From Marinobacterium aestuarii (GTDB taxonomy: Bacteria; Pseudomonadota; Gammaproteobacteria; Pseudomonadales; Balneatricaceae), in contig NZ_CP015839.1 in the NCBI RefSeq assembly GCF_001651805.1, positions 3,844,001 to 3,908,000 on the forward strand: a stretch of DNA of 64,000 bases, read 5' to 3'. Of the stretch, positions 35,430-44,998 are shown piece after piece; the first letter of the stretch is position 1, and every line of letters starts with the position of its first letter. Under the pieces are notes generated by a model. It made no database searches. It had not been told where the DNA came from and worked only from the letters and a program-made list of their open reading frames with translations. The translations under genes and the position numbers were made by a program.

Positions 35430-37484
35430 TTGAATTCGAGTACACAACCTGCGCTATTATGGGTAGCTGACATTTGGCATAGTTTGGCATGGCACGCGGC
35501 ACAGAATGGCGAAACGGAGGCGCACCTGGACAGATCCAATCCACTGCTGACACAAGGCCTGACACTGGGTCCCGATCATCATCGCTTTCAACTCAGCGCA
35601 CGCCTTGATGCCCACCCGCTGGGCGAACTCTGGCAGGCCCGGGATCTGAGCACCCGCCCGGAAACCTCTGTTACCCTGCTATTAATAGAGCCGGCACTGC
35701 TGGGCAACAGCGCCTTTGTAAATGCCTTCAAGAAGCAAATTCTGTTGAGCAAGGCGCTGAAGCATCCCCATGTACTGGCGAGCTATGGCTACTTTCTGGA
35801 TAAAAGCGGACAACTGTTCAGCGCCCATGAAGCCGTCGATGGTCTCACCCTGGCACAGCTGTTCGCCCGCGGTCAGGCACGCAAGCTCGCGCAGGCGAAA
35901 CAACGGGCACTGCTCGGCCAGCTGGCGCAGGCCCTGGACGCAGGGCACCAGATACTGCGACAACCCCACGGCGCTCTGAGTCCGGACAAGGTCTTTATCA
36001 ATCGCCAGGGCGGCGTGAAACTGTTCGGCTTCGCCAGCCAGGAAGCCCTGCAGGCTGTCGGCAACCCGGATGACAGGTCAAGGCGTTTCCAGGCCCCCGA
36101 AACCGATATCCCAAGCCGGCTAAGCATCCCCTCGGATCAGTACTCCCTTGCCCTGATCAGCCTGCAACTGCTCAGCGGCAATCTGCCGGCGCAGGCTCCG
36201 GGAGAGTTCCTTGATATCGAAAGCCAGACCAGGCCCGGCAAAATCACCCCAGCCCAGTGGCCGTTATTTCAGCAGGCGCTGGCAACCGAGCCCGGCGAGC
36301 GCCCCAAGGGCGCCACCCGCTGGGTGCAGCAGTTGTTCAATCCGCCGGAACAGCCTTCGGCGGCCCTGCGACCGGACAGCACCAATACACCCCAGCAAAG
36401 CGCCGAGAGCACAACGACAAGCAGCCGCTTTGAAAACCTGCGCCGGCGCCTGAGAGGCTGCTTTACTCTCAGTCGCCTGGCCGGCGGCGCACTCTTTGCG
36501 GGCGGACTGGTACTTGGCATCTGGTTCGGGCTCTGGCTGAGCCAACCTGCCGTTAATCCGCTACAACAGCAGTTGCAGCGCCTGGCCGAACAAAACGCCG
36601 AGCTATCCACGGCGCTCGAGGCCTTGAAGAATCAGTCGCCCGTCAGTCCTCAGCCAGCGTCGAGCGACAGTACTGTGCAGCCAGCGGACAAGCCCGCTGC
36701 TGATCGTGTTCGCGGCGATCGCACCACGCCTGGCGGTTTCTTCTTCGATGCGCTCGAACAGGGTGACTATGGACCTGAAATGGTGCATTTGCCCCGCGGC
36801 CGCTTTCTGATGGGCTCAGAGTCACGCCAGAGTGATGACAATGAAAAGCCTGTACACGAAGTCACCATCAGCCACGGCGTCGCCCTGGCCCGCCACGAAG
36901 TCACGTTTGAAGACTACGACCGCTTTGCCGCTGCCACCGGACGAACCCTGCCCGATGACAATGGCTGGGGCCGGGGGCGCCAGCCTGTGGTCAATGTCAG
37001 CTGGTCGGATGCCAGTGCCTATGCCCAGTGGCTCGCCGGCGAAACCGGGCAGCCCTACCGCCTGCCCAGCGAAGCCGAATGGGAATACGCGGCCCGTGCC
37101 GGGACCCAGGGTCCGTACTGGTGGGGGGATGAACTTGGCCGCAGTTTTGCGGTCTGTGACGAGTGCGGCAGCGAATGGGATGGCAAACAGCCGGCGCCGG
37201 TCGGCAGCCTGGATGCCAACCCCTGGGGACTGTTTGACCTCAATGGCAATGTCGATGAGTGGGTGCAGGACTGTTATGCAGACAACCATGAGGATGCGTC
37301 CAACAACGGGTCTGCGCGCCAGCAAAGCGGCTGCGAGTACCGCGTTATGCGCGGGGGCTCCTGGTTTGATATAGGTCGCCTGGTGCGATCGTCCAGCCGT
37401 TACCGCAACCCCCCAGCAGGATCTAGATCCAGCTGGGGTTTTCGAGTTGCCCTGGACCTGCCGGAGCTGCCGTCGCAACAATAA
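35430..37484 (+). CDS. Pseudokinase and FGE-like (SUMF1) fusion membrane protein
   Basis: Up to 684 residues: an N-terminal Ser/Thr-kinase-like domain (about 45-300), a membrane helix (about 350-371), a short coiled coil, and a C-terminal formylglycine-generating-enzyme-like domain (about 450-680; LPRGRFLMGSE, PVVNVSWSDASAYAQWLAG, YRLPSEAEWEYAARAG, NGNVDEWVQDCY, MRGGSW). Kinase HRD reads HGA and DFG is lost (VKLFGFA). The FGE cysteines after GGSW are replaced (GGSWFDIGRLVRSSSRYR). Both halves are probably non-catalytic. No ATG start exists: TTG 35430 is the outer bound and overlaps a promoter-like motif (TATTAT at 35455). TTG 35484, or CTG 35526 with GGAGG five bases upstream, may be the real start. 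Confidence 0.82.
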   Translation: MNSSTQPALLWVADIWHSLAWHAAQNGETEAHLDRSNPLLTQGLTLGPDHHRFQLSARLDAHPLGELWQARDLSTRPETSVTLLLIEPALLGNSAFVNAFKKQILLSKALKHPHVLASYGYFLDKSGQLFSAHEAVDGLTLAQLFARGQARKLAQAKQRALLGQLAQALDAGHQILRQPHGALSPDKVFINRQGGVKLFGFASQEALQAVGNPDDRSRRFQAPETDIPSRLSIPSDQYSLALISLQLLSGNLPAQAPGEFLDIESQTRPGKITPAQWPLFQQALATEPGERPKGATRWVQQLFNPPEQPSAALRPDSTNTPQQSAESTTTSSRFENLRRRLRGCFTLSRLAGGALFAGGLVLGIWFGLWLSQPAVNPLQQQLQRLAEQNAELSTALEALKNQSPVSPQPASSDSTVQPADKPAADRVRGDRTTPGGFFFDALEQGDYGPEMVHLPRGRFLMGSESRQSDDNEKPVHEVTISHGVALARHEVTFEDYDRFAAATGRTLPDDNGWGRGRQPVVNVSWSDASAYAQWLAGETGQPYRLPSEAEWEYAARAGTQGPYWWGDELGRSFAVCDECGSEWDGKQPAPVGSLDANPWGLFDLNGNVDEWVQDCYADNHEDASNNGSARQQSGCEYRVMRGGSWFDIGRLVRSSSRYRNPPAGSRSSWGFRVALDLPELPSQQ

Positions 37485-37566
37485 CCCCTAATTACGCTGA
37501 CAAAGACACTAAGGGCCAGGCTGGCGGGAGATCCCCGCCCCTGCCCAAAAACATGGAGCATGTTTA

Positions 37567-38964
37567 ATGAAAGCCCGCTATAGCGCCCCTGTCGCTCTGC
37601 TGATGACCCTGAGCACTCAGCTGTACGCTGCAACACCCTCACCGCTGAGCATTGATGCCAGCGCGCAGAAAGGCGTGACGCTGACCGTCTATACCCAGAA
37701 CCTCGGGCTGGTACGGGACAGTCGAGCCCTGCCGGCTCTGGCGCCCGGCCAGGCGGTTATCATTCAGGATGTCAGCCGGCAAATGCAGACCGAAACCCTG
37801 TCCATCAAGGGCGCAGGTCAGATCCTTGAGCAGAATCTCAACACCAACCTGCTGTCCCATCAATCCCTGCTGCAATATTACCTGGGCCAGGAGCTGCAGC
37901 TGGCCAGGCGTAACCCCGCCAGTGGCGACGAAAGCATCACCCCTGTCACCCTGCTGAGCATTGAGGGAGATCGCGCCCTGGTACGACGTGACAGCCAGAT
38001 TGAAAGCATCCCGCTGAACACCGACTGGCGCTTTATCTTCCCGTCACTGCCAGCGCACCTGAGCAGCAAGCCAAGCCTTGAGTTTCGCAGCCAGGGCACC
38101 GACAGCCCCGCCGAGGGTACATTCAGCTACCTGACCGGTGGCCTGAGCTGGCAGATGGACTATGTCATGACCCTCAATAAAGGCGGCAGCCAGATGTCGC
38201 TTGAAGGTCTTGCCACGCTGCACAACTCCAGCGGCGTTGACTTTGAAAATGCCCACTTCCAGCTGATGGCTGGCACCCTGAACCAGCCCGCACCTGAGTC
38301 CTACCGCAAGGCCAACCTCGCCATGGCGTCCATGGCCGCCGATAGCGGAGCGGCACCTGCCGCCTTTGAGGACTACCAGCTCTACACCCTGCCCAACAGC
38401 ACCAGCTTGCTGGATCAGCAGCAAAAACAGCTGCCACTGGTCAGTACAGCCGCGCTGCCGGTCACACGGGAATACCGCCACGAATTTCTTGCCATGCCGC
38501 ATCCGGACAACCAGCGCCACCGCTCGGCACCGCAAAGCTGGCTCAGTTTCCAGAATGGCGACACGACGCCGCTGCCGGGCGGCGCCGTGCGCACCTTTGC
38601 ACCGGATGAAGACGGCCGACTGCAGTTTATCGGCGGCAGCCAGATTGATCATACCGCCACCGGTCAGACGGTGGAGCTGATGCTTGGCGAGGCCTTTGAC
38701 CTGAGCGTTGAGCGCCAGCAAACGCTGCTCAGCAAGGAATATGACAGCTACCTGGCCGAGTACGAAGTACTGGTGCGCAACAGCAGCAGTGACGCCAAGC
38801 AACTGAATCTGGCGGTCAATTTCACCCAGCCCTGGACGCTGGAACACGCCAGCCAGCCCATGGGCGAGAGTCTTGGAGGCCGGGCGCACTGGACGCTGGA
38901 TATTCCCGCCAAGGACAAAACCATGCTGCGCTTTCGCGTCAAGCTGAAGAACCCAACGCCCTGA
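37567..38964 (+). CDS. DUF4139-family secreted protein
   Basis: 465 residues with signal peptide (about 1-22). The N-terminal part (LTVYTQNLGLVRDSRALP, QDVSRQMQTETL) and C-terminal GLSWQMDYVMTLN to KDKTMLRFRVKL match the mucoidy-inhibitor/DUF4139 beta-rich type. The function is unknown. GGAG precedes the ATG. It lies 82 bp after the pseudokinase gene and could be co-transcribed. Confidence 0.85.
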   Translation: MKARYSAPVALLMTLSTQLYAATPSPLSIDASAQKGVTLTVYTQNLGLVRDSRALPALAPGQAVIIQDVSRQMQTETLSIKGAGQILEQNLNTNLLSHQSLLQYYLGQELQLARRNPASGDESITPVTLLSIEGDRALVRRDSQIESIPLNTDWRFIFPSLPAHLSSKPSLEFRSQGTDSPAEGTFSYLTGGLSWQMDYVMTLNKGGSQMSLEGLATLHNSSGVDFENAHFQLMAGTLNQPAPESYRKANLAMASMAADSGAAPAAFEDYQLYTLPNSTSLLDQQQKQLPLVSTAALPVTREYRHEFLAMPHPDNQRHRSAPQSWLSFQNGDTTPLPGGAVRTFAPDEDGRLQFIGGSQIDHTATGQTVELMLGEAFDLSVERQQTLLSKEYDSYLAEYEVLVRNSSSDAKQLNLAVNFTQPWTLEHASQPMGESLGGRAHWTLDIPAKDKTMLRFRVKLKNPTP

Positions 38965-39022
38965 TTCAGGGGGAAACCAGGGGCAAGGGGAAAGACGAGA
39001 TTAGCCACTGCCCCTGTTCCGG

Positions 39023-39484
39023 TCAGAGGTTCAGTTCCCAGCGCTCTGCCGCCTGGCCATCGGCGTTCTGCCCCAGTTCGCCGTCACGGTAGACATCCGC
39101 CAGACGGCGCACGGCCAGTGGGTGCAGCTGTTCGGCGGCAAGGCGATAGTAATGCAGTGCCCGGGCCTCATCGACGGGGAAGCGGTGTTCAAAACCCTGC
39201 TCGCAGATACGTCCCATCTGATAGCAGGCCTTGCTGTCACCCTTGTCGGCGGCCAGCTGCAGATAGATCGCACCCTGGATACGGTTGGCAATGCCCTCGC
39301 CCCTAAAGTGCAGCAGATGACCATAGACCGACAGCGCCCGGCGATGGCCGTTATCCGCCGCCAGCCGGAACAGCTTCATGGCCAGCAGATGCCGGCGACG
39401 TGACGACTTCAGCCAGCGCATTCTGAAGAGCCCATAGGCCAGCCAGAACACCACTGGGGACAGGACTCTCATCAACAAGCGCAT
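39023..39484 (-). CDS. Sel1-repeat protein
   Basis: 153 residues. A first hydrophobic helix (about 8-22), then about three Sel1/TPR-like repeats (KLFRLAADNGHRRALSVYGH, AIYLQLAADKGDSKACYQMG, ALHYYRLAAEQLHPLAVRRL). Such repeats bind protein partners; the partner here is unknown. GAGAGG precedes the ATG. Confidence 0.85.
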   Translation of the reverse strand: MRLLMRVLSPVVFWLAYGLFRMRWLKSSRRRHLLAMKLFRLAADNGHRRALSVYGHLLHFRGEGIANRIQGAIYLQLAADKGDSKACYQMGRICEQGFEHRFPVDEARALHYYRLAAEQLHPLAVRRLADVYRDGELGQNADGQAAERWELNL

Positions 39485-39625
39485 CCTTTACCTCTCTTTC
39501 ATCATTAATGCTAAAGGCAATCCTGCCTTGTTCTGTCATCAAGCCCCCGCAGCCTTTCACAAAGCCTCTGGGTTCGCTATAACTGTGCAACGGATTTTAC
39601 CACCGCCCACAACGCAAGGATCACC

Positions 39626-40594
39626 ATGAAGATATACGAGGACAACTCTTTATCCATTGGCAATACACCGCTGGTACAACTCAAACAGCTGGCCCCCAAC
39701 GCCCGGCTGTACGCCAAGATCGAATCCCGCAATCCGGCAGGCTCCGTCAAGTGCCGTATCGGCGCCAGCATGGTATGGGCGGCGGAAAAGTCCGGCCAGC
39801 TCAAGCCCGGCATGACCCTGGTTGAACCCACCAGCGGCAACACCGGCGTTGCCCTGGCCTATGTTGCTGCGGCACGCGGCTACAAGCTGGTACTGACCAT
39901 GCCCTCCTCCATGAGCATTGAACGCCGCAAGCTGATGAAAGCCCTGGGCGCCGAGATCGTACTGACGGAACCGGCCAAAGGCATGAAGGGCGCTATTGCC
40001 AAGGCCGCAGAACTGGTGGAAAGCAACCCTTCGACCCACCTGATGCTGCAGCAGTTTGAAAACCCGGCCAACCCGCAGATCCACGAAAAGACAACAGGCC
40101 CCGAAATCTGGCAGGATACCGACGGTCTGGTGGACGTACTGGTAGCAGGCGTGGGTACCGGCGGCACTATTACCGGCGTATCACGCTATATCAAGCAGAC
40201 CCAGGGCAAGGCCATCACCAGCGTGGCGGTGGAGCCGGTGGACTCACCCATTATCAGCCAGACACTGGCGGGCGATGAGCTCAAGCCTTCACCGCACAAG
40301 ATCCAGGGCATTGGCGCAGGCTTCGTACCCGGCAACCTGGATCTGGCACTGATCGATCGGGTCGAGCAGGTCAGCAATGACGACGCCATCGCCACCGCTC
40401 GGGCGCTGATGGAAAAGGAAGGTATTCTGGCGGGGATTTCCTGTGGCGCAGCGGTCTGTGCAGCACTGCGCATCGCCAATGATCCGGCTTTCGCCGGCCA
40501 GCATATAGTCGTGATTCTGCCGGACTCGGGCGAGCGCTACCTGTCGACCGCACTGTTTGAAGGCATGTTCAGCGACAACGAACTGGTGCAGTAA
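39626..40594 (+). CDS. cysK: Cysteine synthase A
   Basis: 322 residues; PLP enzyme making cysteine from O-acetylserine and sulfide. PLP lysine K42 ([11 protein letters not shown]), TSGNTG substrate loop, [10 protein letters not shown] phosphate loop, and [10 protein letters not shown] near the end. A GGA ribosome site precedes the ATG. It ends at a terminator. Confidence 0.97.
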   Translation: MKIYEDNSLSIGNTPLVQLKQLAPNARLYAKIESRNPAGSVKCRIGASMVWAAEKSGQLKPGMTLVEPTSGNTGVALAYVAAARGYKLVLTMPSSMSIERRKLMKALGAEIVLTEPAKGMKGAIAKAAELVESNPSTHLMLQQFENPANPQIHEKTTGPEIWQDTDGLVDVLVAGVGTGGTITGVSRYIKQTQGKAITSVAVEPVDSPIISQTLAGDELKPSPHKIQGIGAGFVPGNLDLALIDRVEQVSNDDAIATARALMEKEGILAGISCGAAVCAALRIANDPAFAGQHIVVILPDSGERYLSTALFEGMFSDNELVQ

Positions 40595-40596
40595 AC

Positions 40597-40628
40597 AAAA
40601 ACGCCAGGGGCATGCCCCTGGCGTTTTA
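40597..40628. terminator. Bidirectional terminator after cysK
   Basis: The stem ACGCCAGGGGC/GCCCCTGGCGT (40601-40624) has A5 before and T4 after. Confidence 0.88.
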
Positions 40629-40641
40629 TCATGACCGACGC

Positions 40642-40839
40642 TTAGTGGGTCAGGCTGCGTATCGTTTCACAGCTGGGGAAGCTTGCCAGATGATCCGCAT
40701 GCACCTTGCGGGTGCTGGCGCGGGTCACCGTATACCAGCTCGCCTTGCGGGCATGCCCCCTGTAATGACCATCGACTTCAAAACTTTCACCGTCCACATC
40801 CAGCACGGCGATCTTTCTGATCTGCTCTTTGATCTGCAT
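40642..40839 (-). CDS. Small hypothetical protein
   Basis: 65 residues (MQIKEQIRKIAVLDVDGESF and onward), probably a small beta-rich cytoplasmic protein ending CETIRSLTH. GGGAGAG stands eight bases before the ATG, and the gene converges on the cysK terminator, which support it. Family not recognised. Confidence 0.6.
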   Translation of the reverse strand: MQIKEQIRKIAVLDVDGESFEVDGHYRGHARKASWYTVTRASTRKVHADHLASFPSCETIRSLTH

Positions 40840-40993
40840 TCACCACTCTCCCGTTATTATTGTCTTAACCATTAAGTCTAGCCTAACCACCCGGATAGCA
40901 CTTTAAGGATAGCGACGGCAGATGACAGCCCTGTGCCGGTTTGCCAACAGATTCATGACAGTAACAGGGTTGAATGCAGGCGAAGAAAGCGCC

Positions 40994-41857
40994 TCAGGCG
41001 GGGCCTGTGGCCACAGGCCGCAGTGGATCCTGAATCCATTCGCTCCAGGAACCGGGATAGAGCTCGGCGCCATCAAGGCCGGCAATCTGCATGGACAGCA
41101 GATTATGGCAGGCCGTTATACCTGAGCCACACATGTGCACCACCAGGTTGGCATTGCGCCCACCCAGTAACGAATTCCACTCGTCCTTGAGCTGCTGCGG
41201 GTTCTTGAATCGCCCCTGCTGCAGGTTGTCGCCCAATGGACGGTTGAGCGCACCCGGCACATGGCCTGCCACCGGGTCTATCGGCTCCTGCTCACCCCGA
41301 AAGCGCTCTGCGCTGCGAGCATCCACCAGTATTAACTGATCTGATAGCAGGTTTTCCTCCACCGCGGTGCTATCGAGCACCCCGGTAGCGGACCACTCAC
41401 CCTGCCAGGAGGATTCTGCAGCGACGGGAATCTCTGCGTTCAGGGCACCGCCTTCAGCAACCCAGGCCCCGATGCCACCATCAAGCACGGCGACGGACGC
41501 AAGCCCAAGACCGCGCAGCAGCCACCAGGCACGGGCCGCCATGGCACCGCCACAATCGTCGTACACCACAACCTGCCTGGCGGCATCGATACCACAGGCG
41601 CGCAGCCGCGCCATAAGCGCGTCCATGTCCGGCAGTGGATGACGCCCCGTGCCTGGCGCCACCGGCGAAGCCAGATCATCATCCAGATCAAGGTAATGGG
41701 CGCCCGCTATATGACCCTCGCCATAGAGGCGCCGGCCATAGCCCTTGTCCGCCAGGCTGAAGCGGCAATCCAGCAGGCAGCACTGCGAGGCGTTCTGCGC
41801 CAGCAACTGTTGCAGCTGCTGCGGACTGACAATTGTACTGAACGGGCTGTTCAACAT
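40994..41857 (-). CDS. sseA: Sulfurtransferase, 3-mercaptopyruvate/thiosulfate type
   Basis: 287 residues, two rhodanese domains. The N-terminal domain has Asp at the pseudo-active site (VVVYDDCGGAMA) and the C-terminal has catalytic C243 in CGSGITA, the loop typical of 3-mercaptopyruvate sulfurtransferases. It transfers sulfur to thiols or cyanide. It lies 24 bp after trpS on the same strand, so it may be co-transcribed. Confidence 0.9.
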   Translation of the reverse strand: MLNSPFSTIVSPQQLQQLLAQNASQCCLLDCRFSLADKGYGRRLYGEGHIAGAHYLDLDDDLASPVAPGTGRHPLPDMDALMARLRACGIDAARQVVVYDDCGGAMAARAWWLLRGLGLASVAVLDGGIGAWVAEGGALNAEIPVAAESSWQGEWSATGVLDSTAVEENLLSDQLILVDARSAERFRGEQEPIDPVAGHVPGALNRPLGDNLQQGRFKNPQQLKDEWNSLLGGRNANLVVHMCGSGITACHNLLSMQIAGLDGAELYPGSWSEWIQDPLRPVATGPA

Positions 41858-41881
41858 GGCTTCACCTTTTGGCTGCTGGGA

Positions 41882-43165
41882 TCAGGCGTTAAGGAACTCC
41901 GCCAGCTCTTCGTGCAGCACATCGAGTTCGTTCTGGGCTTTTTGGCGGGCCTTTTTCTTGAGCCCATCCACTTCGGCGCTTTTCTGCGCAATGATATCGG
42001 CCGCAGCTGCAGCCTTGTCGTCGGCACCGGTGACCTGATCGAGCAATGGCTTGAGCTGCATAAGAATAGCCCGGCGACGGCCTTCGTCCACCCGCGCCAG
42101 CTCTTCAGCCGACTTTGCTTTCTTTTTGGCGTCGTTCGCGGCCGCCGGTGCCTGGTAAGTCAGCGGACGAATACCGGCGGCGATACGTACCTGCTCCAGC
42201 AAAGGCGCGGCCTTGGCACGGGCTTTCTCGGCGCCCTTTTGCAGCTCCTGCTCGACATGACCCAGATCCTGCATCAGCTCGTTGTAACGGCTGCGCGGCG
42301 CGCTGAGCTTGGCATCCAGGAACTCGAACAGCTGCTTCTTGGCTTCACCCCAGGCAATCCCTTCGAGGAACTGACGCCGCATGGCCTGGGCCTGGGCCTC
42401 ATCGGCAAAGCAGTTGTAGAGCTGAAACAGTGTGCTGCTATCCGGATCTTTGGGCTCGCCGGGCGCACGCAGATCGGTGGTAATGAGGTTGATCAGCTTG
42501 CGCAGTTCATCCGTGGAGCTGAACAGCGGAATGGTGTTGTCGTAGCTCTTGGACATCTTGCGCCCGTCGAGCCCCGGAATCAGCTGGGTCTGCTCATCCA
42601 CCTGAGCTTCAGGCAGGTTAAACAGCGGCTGATAGTTATGATTGAAACGTCCGGCAATATCCCGCGCCATTTCAATATGCTGAATCTGATCCTTGCCCAC
42701 CGGAATAATGTCGGCATTGAACATCAGAATATCGGCGGCCATCAAAATCGGGTAGCTGAACAGCCCCATGGTGACGCCGTCATCCAGATCCGCATTGCCC
42801 GCGTCCCGGTTCGCATCGGTGGACGCCTTGTACGCATGGGCCCGATTCATCAGACCCTTGGAGGTCATGCAGGTCAGGATCCAGGTCAGCTCGGGTATCT
42901 CGGGGATGTCCGTCTGACGATAGTAAGTCGCCGCATCGGTATCCAGCCCCATGGCCAGCCAGGTGGCGGCGATTTCGCGGGTCGAACGCGCCACACGCTC
43001 CGGATCATGGCATTTGATCAGGGCATGGAAATCGGCCAGAAAGAAATAGCTGTCCAGTGCCGGATTGCGGCTGGCTTCGATGGCCGGCTGGATGGCGCCG
43101 AGGTAGTTGCCGATATGCGGCGTGCCGCTCGTGGTGATGCCGGTAAGTACTGTTTTTTTGGTCAT
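41882..43165 (-). CDS. trpS: Tryptophanyl-tRNA synthetase
   Basis: 427 residues; class I synthetase with the HIGH-type motif PHIGNYLG and KMSKS (GRKMSKSYDN). It exceeds the 334 residues of E. coli TrpRS by a C-terminal extension: after ARIA-type core (EQVRIAAGIRP) about 90 Ala/Lys/Glu-rich residues follow, predicted helical. Similar long forms are known in Pseudomonas-like bacteria. Confidence 0.97.
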   Translation of the reverse strand: MTKKTVLTGITTSGTPHIGNYLGAIQPAIEASRNPALDSYFFLADFHALIKCHDPERVARSTREIAATWLAMGLDTDAATYYRQTDIPEIPELTWILTCMTSKGLMNRAHAYKASTDANRDAGNADLDDGVTMGLFSYPILMAADILMFNADIIPVGKDQIQHIEMARDIAGRFNHNYQPLFNLPEAQVDEQTQLIPGLDGRKMSKSYDNTIPLFSSTDELRKLINLITTDLRAPGEPKDPDSSTLFQLYNCFADEAQAQAMRRQFLEGIAWGEAKKQLFEFLDAKLSAPRSRYNELMQDLGHVEQELQKGAEKARAKAAPLLEQVRIAAGIRPLTYQAPAAANDAKKKAKSAEELARVDEGRRRAILMQLKPLLDQVTGADDKAAAAADIIAQKSAEVDGLKKKARQKAQNELDVLHEELAEFLNA

Positions 43166-43408
43166 GGCTCTGTGATGAACTCTTTACAAGCCTGCAGAAA
43201 AGGTTGAGCGCCATGATACACAATTCGGCACGCCTATGCCCCTGAACAGCCCCGCCGGGGCTATGGCTGCAACACTGATCTGAAGCACAGGTCAGGCGCG
43301 ACCCTGCGCTTTGACTTTCCCCCATACCTGAACAAGACTCCAGTGTGCAGGCACAGAATCAGACGCGTCGCGCCTGGGCACCACCGCAACACATGGCAGG
43401 AAATCAGC

Positions 43409-43642
43409 ATGGATACCTCGCAACACAGTATGCACAACCTGTTCGAGCAGCTCGGTCTGCCCAGCAGTGAGCAGGATGTCGAGCAGTTTATTCGCATCCA
43501 CCGGCTCTTCAGCCAGGACATTCAACTCGACCAGGCCACGTTCTGGACGCCGGTACAGGCGGCGTTTCTGCGCGAAGCCATCGACGATGACTCGGACTGG
43601 AGCGAGGTGGTCGACGAGCTCAATACCCGCCTGCGCAACTGA
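43409..43642 (+). CDS. DUF2789 protein
   Basis: 77 residues (MDTSQHSMHNLFEQLGLPSS), matching the short helical DUF2789 family of unknown function. Start at the ATG at 43409 with AGGAA six bases upstream; the frame is open to 43343 but that part does not fit. Confidence 0.85.
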   Translation: MDTSQHSMHNLFEQLGLPSSEQDVEQFIRIHRLFSQDIQLDQATFWTPVQAAFLREAIDDDSDWSEVVDELNTRLRN

Positions 43643-43689
43643 ATCAACTCAGGCGCCAGACCCGCCGTTACCGCCAAAGCTTTATTACT

Positions 43690-44013
43690 TTAGCCAAATG
43701 CCTGTAGCAGCCAGAGCACCCCCATACCAGTGCCCAGGGTTAGCAGAATGTTTTTCGTCTTCCAGGCCACCAGCGCCGCCGCCAGCGCAGCAAGGGTGCG
43801 CGGGCTCAGGAGTGACAGCTCAGCATCGGCGCCAGAGTTGACCACCGATGGCAACACCAGAGCGGCCAGTACGCTGGCCGGCACATAGACCAGGGCCCGG
43901 TTCAGTACCGCCGGCAAGCGCAACTGACCGTGAAATTGAATAAACGAAAGCCGCAGGGAAAAGGTCCCCAGCCCCACAGCAAGAAACAGCAACCAGAGTT
44001 CCAGTTCACTCAT
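43690..44013 (-). CDS. azlD: AzlD-family branched-chain amino acid export subunit
   Basis: 107 residues with three to four helices; small partner of AzlC. The block LPAVLNRALVYVPASVLAALVLP is typical. Its start overlaps the azlC stop by four bases. Confidence 0.9.
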   Translation of the reverse strand: MSELELWLLFLAVGLGTFSLRLSFIQFHGQLRLPAVLNRALVYVPASVLAALVLPSVVNSGADAELSLLSPRTLAALAAALVAWKTKNILLTLGTGMGVLWLLQAFG

Positions 44014-44810
44014 GGTGCTTTCTCCCCAGTTACTTTCTCCTCGGGAGCTTTAGCTTCGGGTACGATCTCCTCGGATGCATCACCCTCAACCGCCGGAGAC
44101 AGGGCCCGGCCAGGCCTGCGGCGCTGAAAACGCTCCGCCATAAGACCCGTACAAATACCGCACACAGACGCCAGCAGCAGACCCAGGTTATAGGCCATAT
44201 CCACCGCAAGCACCGCTACCACCCCGCCGACACAGGCGGCTGCCAGGCAGGCGCTATTTCTGACCGAGGGCACCAGCAGCGCCAGAAAGACCAGCGGAAT
44301 GGCAAAGTCCAGCGACCAGCTGGCCGGAATCTCAGCCCCCAGAAACGCCCCTGCCATCACCGCCAGCTGCCAGGTCAGCCACATGCTGAAGCCTGCGCCG
44401 GCAAAAAAGTAGTGGCCATACAAGGCCGATTTGCCATCGGTAAATTTAAGGATGCTCAGCACATAGGCCTGATCGGACAGCACATAGGACAATGGCCATT
44501 TCCAGCGTTTGGGCAAGCGGGCAAAATGCGGCGCCATGGAGGCGCTGTACATCAGAAAGCGCAGATTGATCACCAGAGCCGTGACAATAATGACCAGCGG
44601 GAAGGCATCGTTGCGCAGCAGTTGCAGCGCTGCCATCTGGGCGGCACCGGCGAAGAACAACACCGTCATGCCGATGGTGGTCAGTGGCGACAATCCCTGT
44701 TCGATAGCCGTAACGCCTGTAACCAGCCCAAAGGGGATCACCCCCGGCGCTGCTGGCAACAGCGCCCGAACCCCGGCGTAAAAGGCTTCCTTTCCCGTTG
44801 TATATTGCAT
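44010..44810 (-). CDS. azlC: AzlC-family branched-chain amino acid export subunit
   Basis: 266 residues, about seven to eight helices. It carries GVIPFGLVTGVTAIEQGLSP and LRFLMYSASMAPHF, as in AzlC/YgaZ permeases that export branched-chain amino acids. The hydrophilic C-terminal tail (about 225-266, Glu/Ala-Pro rich) is longer than usual. Confidence 0.92.
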   Translation of the reverse strand: MQYTTGKEAFYAGVRALLPAAPGVIPFGLVTGVTAIEQGLSPLTTIGMTVLFFAGAAQMAALQLLRNDAFPLVIIVTALVINLRFLMYSASMAPHFARLPKRWKWPLSYVLSDQAYVLSILKFTDGKSALYGHYFFAGAGFSMWLTWQLAVMAGAFLGAEIPASWSLDFAIPLVFLALLVPSVRNSACLAAACVGGVVAVLAVDMAYNLGLLLASVCGICTGLMAERFQRRRPGRALSPAVEGDASEEIVPEAKAPEEKVTGEKAP

Positions 44811-44998
44811 ATCCGGCTCGCAAATAAAGTGCCGCCCACTTTAGCACAAATAGCGCCTGTGGCTGGCAGCCCCAAGGCTGTCAGGCTGCATTATTTGCAT
44901 CACGGGCAGCCCCCGCAGGCCTGCTGCCTGCGATGCTTTTTTTGCTGGCCCAACCTGCGTATGATCGGGGTCGAATTGAAGCCAAAGATCCCGTACCC

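Noticed and set aside
41639-43207. 522-codon open frame on the plus strand over trpS
   Set aside because: It is antisense to trpS with both class I motifs intact.
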